Positions 1-6,446 of a DNA stretch of 7,885 nucleotides are shown here, in pieces; position 1 is the stretch's first letter; every line of letters starts with the position of its first letter. Below the pieces are notes generated by a model, which was not told the DNA's origin, made no database searches, and saw only the letters and a program-made list of their open reading frames with translations. The stretch is taken from contig DIQY01000030.1 of NCBI GenBank assembly GCA_002424295.1, positions 14,411 to 22,295 on the forward strand, written 5' to 3'. Both the position numbers and the translations under genes were made by a program. Origin of the DNA: Ruminococcaceae bacterium UBA5450. GTDB taxonomy: Bacteria > Bacillota > Clostridia > Oscillospirales > Acutalibacteraceae.

Positions 1-759
1 AAAGAAATTCTGCATACTGCGGTTTGGTCTGGAAGCTGTCGGTTTTCCGATAAATCCCCAAACGCGAACACGGTCAAGCGTATATTCCACCGGAATCAAT
101 CCGGAAGTAAATTCTCTTCCATAAACCGCATAGATAGAATTTTTAAGTTTTCCGTCCCCCGGCGTCTGAAGCGTTTCCTTGCCGTCGCGCAAAAAGCGGA
201 AACTGATATCCGGGCGCGATAAAGCTTCATGATCAATGATAGAAGCTACCGCGTTGCCTTCCGTCACATCTTTTTTCAAAAATTTCATTCGGGCCGGTGT
301 GTTATAAAAAAGATCCCGCACTAAAATTGTCGTTCCAGAAGCGCACCCGGCATCTTCGCAGGCTTCTTTCTCCCCGCCGGAAATCACATAGCGGGTCCCT
401 GCCAATTCCTCTTTCGTTCTGGTCAGCAATTCCACATGGGAAACTGCACAAATAGAGGCAAGTGCTTCTCCTCGAAATCCTAATGTTCCAATATGCTCCA
501 AGTCCTTTTGTGAAAACACCTTACTCGTAGCGTGACGCAAAAAGGCATTTGAAACATCTTCCCGTTCAATTCCACTGCCGTTATCCGTAACCCGCATAAA
601 GGTGACTCCGCCATTTTTGATTTCCACGGTAATTGCAGAAGCTTCTGCATCTACGGCATTTTCCACCAACTCTTTAATGACGGAGCTAGGGCGTTCAACA
701 ACTTCCCCTGCAGCAATCAATTCTGCCACATGCTTATCCAAAACATTGATTTTTGCCAA
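1..759 (-). CDS. mutL: DNA mismatch repair protein MutL, N-terminal ATPase half (cut by window edge)
   Basis: MutL is the ATP-dependent matchmaker of mismatch repair: it is recruited by mismatch-bound MutS and activates strand incision. About 253 residues are present, running off the window at base 1. The GHKL ATPase motifs are all visible: EL(V)EN-VDA with catalytic Glu33 and Asn34, TDNGSGI at 58-64, LRHATSK at 74-80, GTLGFRGEAL at 91-100, and FYNTPAR at 151-157. The last residues (RPNRSMQNF) fall in the transducer domain. The C-terminal dimerisation and possible endonuclease domain lies outside the window. I chose a TTG start at 759 because it gives the family-typical opening (M)AKINVLDKHVAELIAAGEV. 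A GTG at 768 is also in frame, but its AAGGGA Shine-Dalgarno would be only 2 bases away, and a stop codon lies in frame at 787-789. The gene follows mutS after 51 bases with no terminator, so the two are very probably co-transcribed. Confidence 0.97.
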   Translation of the reverse strand, partial: MAKINVLDKHVAELIAAGEVVERPSSVIKELVENAVDAEASAITVEIKNGGVTFMRVTDNGSGIEREDVSNAFLRHATSKVFSQKDLEHIGTLGFRGEALASICAVSHVELLTRTKEELAGTRYVISGGEKEACEDAGCASGTTILVRDLFYNTPARMKFLKKDVTEGNAVASIIDHEALSRPDISFRFLRDGKETLQTPGDGKLKNSIYAVYGREFTSGLIPVEYTLDRVRVWGFIGKPTASRPNRSMQNFF

Positions 760-764
760 TCTTT

Positions 765-776
765 TCACCGTCCCTT
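765..776 (-). promoter_or_regulatory. Ribosome binding region deciding the mutL start
   Basis: On the minus strand two weak Shine-Dalgarno matches precede mutL: AAGGGA (771-776) and GGTGA (765-769). They lie 11 and 5 bases from the TTG at 759. The alternative GTG at 766-768 overlaps GGTGA and is only 2 bases from AAGGGA, too close for normal initiation. This favours the TTG start, though the choice is an inference. Confidence 0.5.
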
Positions 777-810
777 TTGGTTGGCCTCATCTGTTTTCAT
801 CTTTTATCTT

Positions 811-3429
811 TTATGTATCTTTCGCCAGTCTTGAAAGCTCAAAAAGCTCATTCATACACTCAATCGGTGTCAGCGTATTGACATCCAGCTTCTTAAGTTT
901 CTCCATCACTTCTGATTCCTCAGAAGGCATTAATGACAGCTGCATGGAATCGTCAGCTTTCGCCTGCACCTTTTTCTTTTCAGAAGCTGGCAATGAGATC
1001 ATTTGACCGTCATTGATCTGCTTTAGGATTTCTTTTGCTCTGCGGACAATCTTATTTGGCACACCCGCTAATTTTGCAACTTCAATTCCATAACTGTCAT
1101 CCGCGCCGCCGCGTACAATTCTCCTCAAAAAAGTAATATCGTCTCCATGCTTTTTACAGGCAATATTATAGTTTTTGACGCCCGGCAAAAGTTCTTCCAG
1201 TTCCGTTAGTTCATGATAATGTGTTGCAAATAAGGCTTTCGCTCCCAGCGTTTTGGTGTCTGCTACAAATTCCAAAACCGCCCTTGCAATGCTCATCCCA
1301 TCAAATGTGGAAGTTCCTCTTCCGATTTCATCCAAGATCAAAAGGCTGTTGGAAGTCGCATGCTTCAGGATATCCGCCACTTCGGACATCTCCACCATAA
1401 ACGTAGACTGCCCGGCAGCAAGGTCATCCGAAGCGCCGACTCTGGTATAAATTGCATCCGTAATGCCGATTTCCGCATAAGAAGCCGGCACAAAGCAGCC
1501 GATCTGCGCCATCAGAACAATCAGCGCCACCTGCCGCATATAAGTGGATTTTCCCGCCATATTGGGCCCCGTTATAATTGCTACCCGATTCTCTTTTTTG
1601 TCAAAATTCGCATCATTGGGAACAAAAGGAATATCGGAAAGCTGCTCAACAACCGGATGACGGCTTTCTTTCAAAATAATCTTTCCGTCAAGATTTACGA
1701 TCGGGCGAACATAATGATGATCACAACTGACCTGTGCAAAAGAATTGAGCACATCCAATTTTGCGATTGCCTCTGCCGTTTTCTGAACCCGATCTATCTG
1801 CGCTGCGACCGTCGAGCGAACCTCGTCAAACAGATGATACTCAAGCTGCACACTTTTATCATGTGCTCCAAGAATTCTTCCTTCTAATTCTTTTAGCTCC
1901 GGTGTAATAAAGCGCTCACAGTTTGTCAATGTCTGTTTGCGAATATAGTGATCAGGAGCCATATCCTTGTAGGCATTTGGAATCTCAATATAATAGCCGA
2001 ATACTCGATTATAGCCTACTTTTAGTTTCGGAATCTTATTTTTCTCTTTCTCCTGTGCCTCAATCTGCGCCAAAATACCGTGTCCGTTTGTCATGTCGTT
2101 TTTAAGGCTATCCAGTTCTTCATTGAATCCGGGCTTGATCATTCCGCCTTCCCGAATAGAAAATGGAGGCTCTTCCACAATTGCACGGTCAATCAGCACC
2201 TGAATATCCTCAAGGGGATCAATCTCGCGGCAAATATCACAGAGCATGTCCGAATGAACATCAGAAAGCATCTTTTTGACTCTAGGAAGCTTTTCTGCAG
2301 CAGAAGCCAAAGAACGCAGCTCCCGGCCGTTGGCACTGCCGTAAACGATTCTGCTCATCAGTCGTTCCAAATCATGAATGCCCTCTAACTCTTCAGAGAG
2401 AGTTCCCCTAAAAATAGCATCCTTACAGAGTTCCTCAACCGCATTTAACCGGCGGCTGATTCTGGCAGGACTCAAAAGAGGCTGTTCGATCCAACTGCGG
2501 ATCAGACGTTTCCCCATCGCAGTCTTCGTCTTATCCAACACCCACAAAAGAGAACCGCGCTTTTCTTTATTGCGCATTGTCTCCAAAAGTTCCAGATTCC
2601 TTCTGGCGTTGAGATCCAGCTTCATATATTGGCTGCCGCTATAAATTTCCGGCTGCGAAATTCGCTCAATTCCCGTTCTTTGGGTCTCTTCCAGATAGGA
2701 AAGCAATGCACCTACGGCTGCTGTAATCTCCGGCTGATCCTGAAGTTTTAATTCGTCAAGATTTTCTTTATGAAACTGACCAAGAACTTTTGAAGTCACA
2801 ATATCCGGAAGATAGCGATCGTCTTCCAGCACTTCAACGCTGGCAGAAATTCTCTCTTTTAAAAAGGTAAGTAATCCTTTTAATTTGGCAGCTTCGGAAT
2901 TTAAAAGAACTTCTTTGGGACTATAGCGGGAAATTTCTTCTCGAATAGACTCCTCAAAAGGCTTTTCAAGGTGAGTTGCATAAAGCTCGCCGGTAGAAAT
3001 ATCCGAAAAGCAGATTCCTGCTTGATCTTTTCCAAGAAATACAGAGGAAATAAAATTATTCTTTGTTTCGTCCAACATACTGCTCTCTAATACAGTACCA
3101 GGCGTTACGACACGAATAATGGAGCGTTTGACCAATCCTTTCGCCAATGCCGGGTCTTCCATCTGCTCGCAGATTGCGACTTTATATCCTTTTGCCACCA
3201 ATTTGGCAAGGTAGGGTTCATAGCTGTGAAAAGGGATTCCACACATCGGAGCGCGCTCTTCCTGGCCACAGTCCCGTCCGGTCAAAGTCAGGTCCAGTTC
3301 TTTTGATGCCAAAACAGCATCATCATAGAACATCTCATAAAAGTCTCCCAGACGAAAGAACAGGATCGCATCCGGATACTGTTCTTTAATCTGGTAATAC
3401 TGCTGCATCATTGGCGACAAATCAGCCAT
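811..3429 (-). CDS. mutS: DNA mismatch repair protein MutS
   Basis: MutS recognises mispairs and small loops in DNA and then, as an ATP-bound sliding clamp, recruits MutL. The protein is 872 residues, normal for MutS1. The N-terminal mismatch-binding domain (about 1-115) carries the Phe-x-Glu wedge at F30-Y31-E32. Connector, lever and clamp domains follow (about 125-570). The C-terminal ABC-type ATPase has Walker A GPNMAGKST at 621-629, the STFMVE signature at 675-680, Walker B LLILDE at 696-701 and ATHYHEL at 735-741. QLSLM at 830-834 fits the beta-clamp-binding consensus, and 853-870 looks like the C-terminal helical dimerisation segment. The ATG at 3429 is chosen because MADLSPMMQQYY is the standard family opening and GGAGG lies 10 bases upstream. 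An in-frame TTG at 3465 would add 12 unconserved residues encoded partly in the preceding hairpin. Nothing in the protein looks degenerate. Confidence 0.99.
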   Translation of the reverse strand: MADLSPMMQQYYQIKEQYPDAILFFRLGDFYEMFYDDAVLASKELDLTLTGRDCGQEERAPMCGIPFHSYEPYLAKLVAKGYKVAICEQMEDPALAKGLVKRSIIRVVTPGTVLESSMLDETKNNFISSVFLGKDQAGICFSDISTGELYATHLEKPFEESIREEISRYSPKEVLLNSEAAKLKGLLTFLKERISASVEVLEDDRYLPDIVTSKVLGQFHKENLDELKLQDQPEITAAVGALLSYLEETQRTGIERISQPEIYSGSQYMKLDLNARRNLELLETMRNKEKRGSLLWVLDKTKTAMGKRLIRSWIEQPLLSPARISRRLNAVEELCKDAIFRGTLSEELEGIHDLERLMSRIVYGSANGRELRSLASAAEKLPRVKKMLSDVHSDMLCDICREIDPLEDIQVLIDRAIVEEPPFSIREGGMIKPGFNEELDSLKNDMTNGHGILAQIEAQEKEKNKIPKLKVGYNRVFGYYIEIPNAYKDMAPDHYIRKQTLTNCERFITPELKELEGRILGAHDKSVQLEYHLFDEVRSTVAAQIDRVQKTAEAIAKLDVLNSFAQVSCDHHYVRPIVNLDGKIILKESRHPVVEQLSDIPFVPNDANFDKKENRVAIITGPNMAGKSTYMRQVALIVLMAQIGCFVPASYAEIGITDAIYTRVGASDDLAAGQSTFMVEMSEVADILKHATSNSLLILDEIGRGTSTFDGMSIARAVLEFVADTKTLGAKALFATHYHELTELEELLPGVKNYNIACKKHGDDITFLRRIVRGGADDSYGIEVAKLAGVPNKIVRRAKEILKQINDGQMISLPASEKKKVQAKADDSMQLSLMPSEESEVMEKLKKLDVNTLTPIECMNELFELSRLAKDT

Positions 3430-3463
3430 TCCCTTAGTTCCTCCGTTTCTAATAATCAAACAC

Positions 3464-3498
3464 AAAAAGCGGACACGTTTTTATCATGCCCGCTTTTT
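3464..3498 (-). terminator. Hairpin with U-tract between the YlbF-like gene and mutS
   Basis: Read on the minus strand, two 14-base arms (3485-3498 and 3464-3477) pair fully around a 7-base loop, counting two G-U wobbles. The downstream arm ends in five U residues. The wobbles become A-C mismatches if the plus strand is transcribed, so the structure is built for minus-strand RNA. It looks like an intrinsic terminator of the miaB-side transcript. However, it sits only 34 bases before the mutS ATG and I see no convincing promoter after it, so it may be leaky, an attenuator or a processing site. Confidence 0.75.
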
Positions 3499-3509
3499 AA
3501 AAAATTTGA

Positions 3510-3914
3510 TTAGTGACAACCACCGCAGGTGGAGCAGTTGTGAGTACAATTCTCTTCATAATCGGCAGTGTCCGGATTGGCACCAGCTGCACACTGATCC
3601 AGAATTGCTTTAATCCGTTTTAGAAGAAGATCGAGCTCCTGGTTCGCGTTATTGTACGCGGTCATATGCTCATTCTGCATCACTTTCTCATAAACAGAGG
3701 TGAGCTGCTCGTTAAGTTCCTGCATCTTTTTCTGATCCTGATCCGGGTCATTCATCATATTGCTCAAGTTCATGCGCGTCAGATTGAAATCTCCAATCAT
3801 CTTTTGAAGTTCCTCGTCCTTATCGCAAGCGGCGCTTGTTTCACGTAAAGCCTTATAGCGCGGGTCTTCCTGAATGGTACGGCCAAGTTCTCTTGTGAGT
3901 TCAATGATTTCCAT
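3510..3914 (-). CDS. YlbF/YmcA-family (RicA/RicF-like) protein with C-terminal cysteine cluster
   Basis: This is a 134-residue, mostly helical, charged protein without signal peptide or membrane segments, opening MEIIELTRELGRTIQED as in the YlbF/YmcA family. The helical region is about 1-108. The tail carries Cys123, Cys127, Cys130 and Cys133 (CX3CX2CX2C), with another cysteine at 108. In B. subtilis, YmcA and YlbF (RicA, RicF) join YaaT (RicT) in a complex that holds [4Fe-4S] clusters through cysteines and affects RNase Y-dependent mRNA maturation, competence, biofilm and sporulation. Its position between miaB and mutS matches ymcA, while the cysteine-rich C-terminus recalls YlbF, so I do not assign a specific symbol. 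The start is well supported: AAGGAG at 3921-3926 lies 6 bases before the ATG. The gene follows miaB by 66 bases. Family assignment is fairly firm. Cluster binding and an RNA-processing role are inferences. Confidence 0.85.
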   Translation of the reverse strand: MEIIELTRELGRTIQEDPRYKALRETSAACDKDEELQKMIGDFNLTRMNLSNMMNDPDQDQKKMQELNEQLTSVYEKVMQNEHMTAYNNANQELDLLLKRIKAILDQCAAGANPDTADYEENCTHNCSTCGGCH

Positions 3915-3951
3915 GATGTTCTCCTTTTTAAAATAGATTTAATTTTTTGTT

Positions 3952-3980
3952 AGTATAGAATAATAATAAAAACCGATAAA
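3952..3980 (-). promoter_or_regulatory. Weak candidate promoter before the YlbF-like gene
   Basis: On the minus strand TATACT (3952-3957, 5 of 6 to the -10 consensus) lies 17 bases from TTTATC (3975-3980, 3 of 6 to the -35). It would start RNA in the AT-rich gap between miaB and the YlbF-like gene. AT-rich gaps give such matches by chance, so this is tentative. Confidence 0.3.
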
Positions 3981-5393
3981 TTAAATGATCTCTCCTTCTA
4001 AAATCCAGTTGCGCGCCTTTGTTACACGCACATTCTGGAAAGTTCCGCAAAGTTCTCGGCTTCCGGGAAAATCGACAATGATATTTCCTCCCGTCCTCCC
4101 CGAAAGCATTCCGGGCTTTTTTTCCTCTTCTTCTACCAGAACACGTTCTACAGCACCAACTTTTTTCGCACTGTGTACTGCGGCGATTTCTTCCTGCTTT
4201 TTGCAAAGTTCCTGAAACCACTGACTTTTTTCTTCTGCAGAAATTGGATCTGGGAGGGAAGCCGCCCGCGTGCCGACTCTCGGCGAATAGATAAACGTGA
4301 AAAGGCTGGTAAAACCGACTTCCTCAATTAAAGAAACCGTATCCAAAAATTCCGGATAAGTTTCCCCCGGGAACCCAACGATCACATCACTGGTAAGGGA
4401 AAGATCCGGCATCACTTTCTGTGCATAATGAATCAGTTCCAGATACTGCGCCCTAGTATAATGACGGTTCATTTCCTTTAAAACGCGATCATTTCCTGAC
4501 TGAAACGGAAGATGCAGATGATGCGCAATGTGTGTTCCGTTTGCCATCACATCCAAAAGCTCCTGGGTACAATCTTTCGGATGGCTCGTCATAAAGCGAA
4601 TCCGGTAATCCCCTGGTATCTCGTCCAACTTTTTTAAAAGGCCTGCAAAATTCAATCCGCAGTCTGGGTCTTTTCCATACGAGTTAACATTTTGACCCAA
4701 AAGCGTAATATCTTTATAGCCGCTCTGGACCAATCCCTGAAATTCTTTTATCACCGCTTCGGGAGTTCGGCTGCGTTCTCTTCCCCGAACATACGGAACT
4801 ACGCAATAGGAACAAAAATTGTCACAGCCATACATAATTGTCAGCCATGCTTTTACTTTTCCATCCCGCCTGATAGGAAGTCCTTCCATGATTTCTCGAT
4901 CTTCGCTATCATCTCCACGAGAAAAGATGCGGTGATGATCAGTCAGGCAATGAAACAATAATTCCGGGAAACGATGAATCACATGCGTTCCAAACACAAG
5001 ATCCACATAAGGAAAACTTTCTCGAATCCTTTTAGCAACATGCTCTTGTTCCATCATACAGCCGCACAGCGCAATAATGAGCTGTGGGTTGCGGCGCTTA
5101 ATGTTTTTTAAAGCTCCGACATTTCCAAAAACGCGATCTTCCGCATGTTCTCTGACAGCACAAGTATTAAAAAGAATAAGGTCAGCTTCCTTAGGGTCTT
5201 TGGTAAAACCAAAGCCCATCTCTTGCAACATACCCTCAATTTTTTCGCTATCTGCAACATTCTGCTGACAACCGTAGGTATGCACCATGGCCAGCGGCAT
5301 CTCTTTACGAGTCCGCGCTCTCATGATTTCTTTTAGCTGTTGAATCCATAAATTCTGATACTGCAAAGAAAATTGCTGTGCCATTTCCGTCAA
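3981..5393 (-). CDS. miaB: tRNA-2-methylthio-N6-dimethylallyladenosine synthase MiaB
   Basis: MiaB is a radical-SAM methylthiotransferase that adds a methylthio group to i6A37 next to the anticodon of tRNAs reading UNN codons. The 470-residue protein has the full three-domain layout. The N-terminal UPF0004 domain has auxiliary-cluster cysteines Cys42 (YGCQQN), Cys78 (FNTCAVRE) and Cys112 (CGCMMEQ). The radical-SAM core has Cys190-X3-Cys194-X2-Cys197, followed by VPYVRGRERSR. A C-terminal TRAM RNA-binding domain spans about 405-470. The GCQQN and long N-terminus fit MiaB rather than MtaB or RimO. The start is uncertain: the TTG at 5393 has a GGGGG Shine-Dalgarno-like run 11 bases upstream (5405-5409), while an ATG at 5384 would shorten the protein by three residues but has no good site. 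A strong promoter lies just upstream. The YlbF-like gene follows, an association conserved in Firmicutes. Confidence 0.97.
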   Translation of the reverse strand: MTEMAQQFSLQYQNLWIQQLKEIMRARTRKEMPLAMVHTYGCQQNVADSEKIEGMLQEMGFGFTKDPKEADLILFNTCAVREHAEDRVFGNVGALKNIKRRNPQLIIALCGCMMEQEHVAKRIRESFPYVDLVFGTHVIHRFPELLFHCLTDHHRIFSRGDDSEDREIMEGLPIRRDGKVKAWLTIMYGCDNFCSYCVVPYVRGRERSRTPEAVIKEFQGLVQSGYKDITLLGQNVNSYGKDPDCGLNFAGLLKKLDEIPGDYRIRFMTSHPKDCTQELLDVMANGTHIAHHLHLPFQSGNDRVLKEMNRHYTRAQYLELIHYAQKVMPDLSLTSDVIVGFPGETYPEFLDTVSLIEEVGFTSLFTFIYSPRVGTRAASLPDPISAEEKSQWFQELCKKQEEIAAVHSAKKVGAVERVLVEEEEKKPGMLSGRTGGNIIVDFPGSRELCGTFQNVRVTKARNWILEGEII

Positions 5394-5410
5394 GTTTTAA
5401 GTCGCCCCCA

Positions 5411-5443
5411 TATGGTATTCTCTTGTTTGTCGATTATACCATA
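5411..5443. repeat. Inverted repeat spanning the miaB promoter start region
   Basis: Perfect 8-bp arms TATGGTAT (5411-5418) and ATACCATA (5436-5443) are separated by 17 bases, with arm centres 25 bp apart. One arm overlaps the -10 element and the other lies past the expected transcription start, a layout that would suit a repressor operator. The arms are AT-rich and could arise by chance. No regulator is identified. Confidence 0.4.
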
Positions 5444-5461
5444 ATCCACAAAATCCTGCAA
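5433..5461 (-). promoter_or_regulatory. miaB: Sigma-A-type promoter of miaB with extended -10
   Basis: On the minus strand a perfect TATAAT (5433-5438) is preceded by TGG, giving an extended -10. A TTGCAG -35 (5456-5461) lies at the ideal 17-base spacing. RNA would start near 5426, about 33 bases before the miaB TTG start. This is the best-looking promoter in the window and probably supplies miaB, the YlbF-like gene and, by read-through, mutSL. Confidence 0.8.
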
Positions 5462-5483
5462 GAAAAGAAACCGTAAACAATTT

Positions 5484-6446
5484 TTAATTCTGCTTTTGCG
5501 GACGATATAATTTTGGAAAACGTTTCCATATAAAAATCCGTTTTTGAAGATCCTTGGGCGTATATTTTCCTGTCTTTAAGTAACGATAATAACCCCTTTT
5601 CTTCAAAAAGGTAAGAATTGCTCCATGGCTAAGCTTTTCACGCAGCAATATATCAATGCAATTAATGACAGTCTGCGGAAGCTTCCTCTGCCGAAACAGT
5701 GCAATTAATTCTTTTTGATTGCTATGTTCGGTTTCCAGAATTTCTAAGATTCGTTCCATCGCAGAAATTCTCTGAAAAATCATTTCTCCGAAATTTTTCT
5801 GCTTTTCTCTGTGCAATTCGCACTCACGGTCACGAGTTAGAAGCACTGGAGCCTCCCGAATCGTTCCAGCCGAAAGAAAACAACGTAATAAAAATTCTTC
5901 CGAATAACCAAAGCTACACTCATCATTCAGATAAATCTGCTGTTCCAAAAGGAATGCTTTTCTTAAAAAGATCGCCGAAATATCTACCGGAAATTTATCT
6001 TCCAAGATTTTTCTTACACACTCTATTCCAAAAAGATTCTCCGGATGCTTCCTTTGATGAAGCCTATTCATCTCCACTTGTGACATCGTACCAAAAACCA
6101 AGTCGACCGTTCCCTCTCCTGCAGCCTGAACATATGCGGGAAGATAGTTTTTATAAAGCCTGCGGGCAAATAAAAAAGTAATATAAGTTCCGCCGGCTCT
6201 CACAATTCCAGTATTCAAAGCAGAAGAAACTGTTGTCTTTCCGTTTTGGATGACGCTCCCGCGAAGATGGAGCTCCGATAAAAGCTGCAGCGCTTTCAGA
6301 ATCGTTCGGTCCGAAGATCCCATATCTACAATAATAAATTCTGTGTTTAGATTTTCCGTCTGCTCTTTTTCTCTGCACAGAATCCCTTCGATCTCCTTTT
6401 CCAGATTTAATACAGGAAAAATAATCGAAGTCATTGCATCAATCAT
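5484..6446 (-). CDS. Family 2 (GT-A fold) glycosyltransferase-like protein lacking DxD
   Basis: The 320-residue protein starts like a GT2 enzyme: SIIFPVLN at 7-14 and EFIIVDMGSSDRT at 36-48, with Asp41 in the nucleotide-sugar position. The middle block also matches (N78-x-G80, A84, G86-x-Y88-I89, F91-L92). However, where GT2 enzymes carry the metal-binding D-x-D, this one reads F93-A94-R95-R96. Acidic residues in the catalytic-base region remain (FGYSEEF, 179-185). The C-terminal third is unassigned helical sequence ending in a basic tail, with no membrane segment. The ATG at 6446 has AAGGAGG (6455-6461) 8 bases upstream and overlaps the end of the transporter gene by 8 bases, so the two are translationally close and share a transcript. 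It may be an inactive or metal-independent glycosyltransferase. Substrate and role are unknown. No clear terminator is seen before the miaB promoter. Confidence 0.75.
   Translation of the reverse strand: MIDAMTSIIFPVLNLEKEIEGILCREKEQTENLNTEFIIVDMGSSDRTILKALQLLSELHLRGSVIQNGKTTVSSALNTGIVRAGGTYITFLFARRLYKNYLPAYVQAAGEGTVDLVFGTMSQVEMNRLHQRKHPENLFGIECVRKILEDKFPVDISAIFLRKAFLLEQQIYLNDECSFGYSEEFLLRCFLSAGTIREAPVLLTRDRECELHREKQKNFGEMIFQRISAMERILEILETEHSNQKELIALFRQRKLPQTVINCIDILLREKLSHGAILTFLKKRGYYRYLKTGKYTPKDLQKRIFIWKRFPKLYRPQKQN

Noticed and set aside
801..814. Tandem duplication of the 7-mer CTTTTAT at the end of mutS
   Set aside because: Two short AT-rich copies in an intergenic gap; nothing suggests a functional repeat or terminator.
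602..1006. Plus-strand open frame of 134 codons across the mutL-mutS junction
   Set aside because: It lies antisense to the start of mutL and the end of mutS, shows no family resemblance and has no ribosome binding site. The other plus-strand frames (for example 1360-1887, 5699-6181) are likewise shadows of minus-strand genes.
3430..3465. N-terminal extension of MutS from a TTG at 3465
   Set aside because: The 12 added residues are not typical of MutS and their codons run into the hairpin. The ATG at 3429 has GGAGG 10 bases upstream and gives the standard N-terminus.
3928..4221. Minus-strand open frame overlapping the end of miaB
   Set aside because: It is the alternate frame of the TRAM-domain coding region. 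The miaB frame is intact to its own stop, so there is no frameshift or separate gene.
6151..6378. Minus-strand open frames of 68-75 codons inside the glycosyltransferase and transporter genes (also 6606-6812)
   Set aside because: Both are out-of-frame readings of intact genes with low-complexity composition and no start signals.
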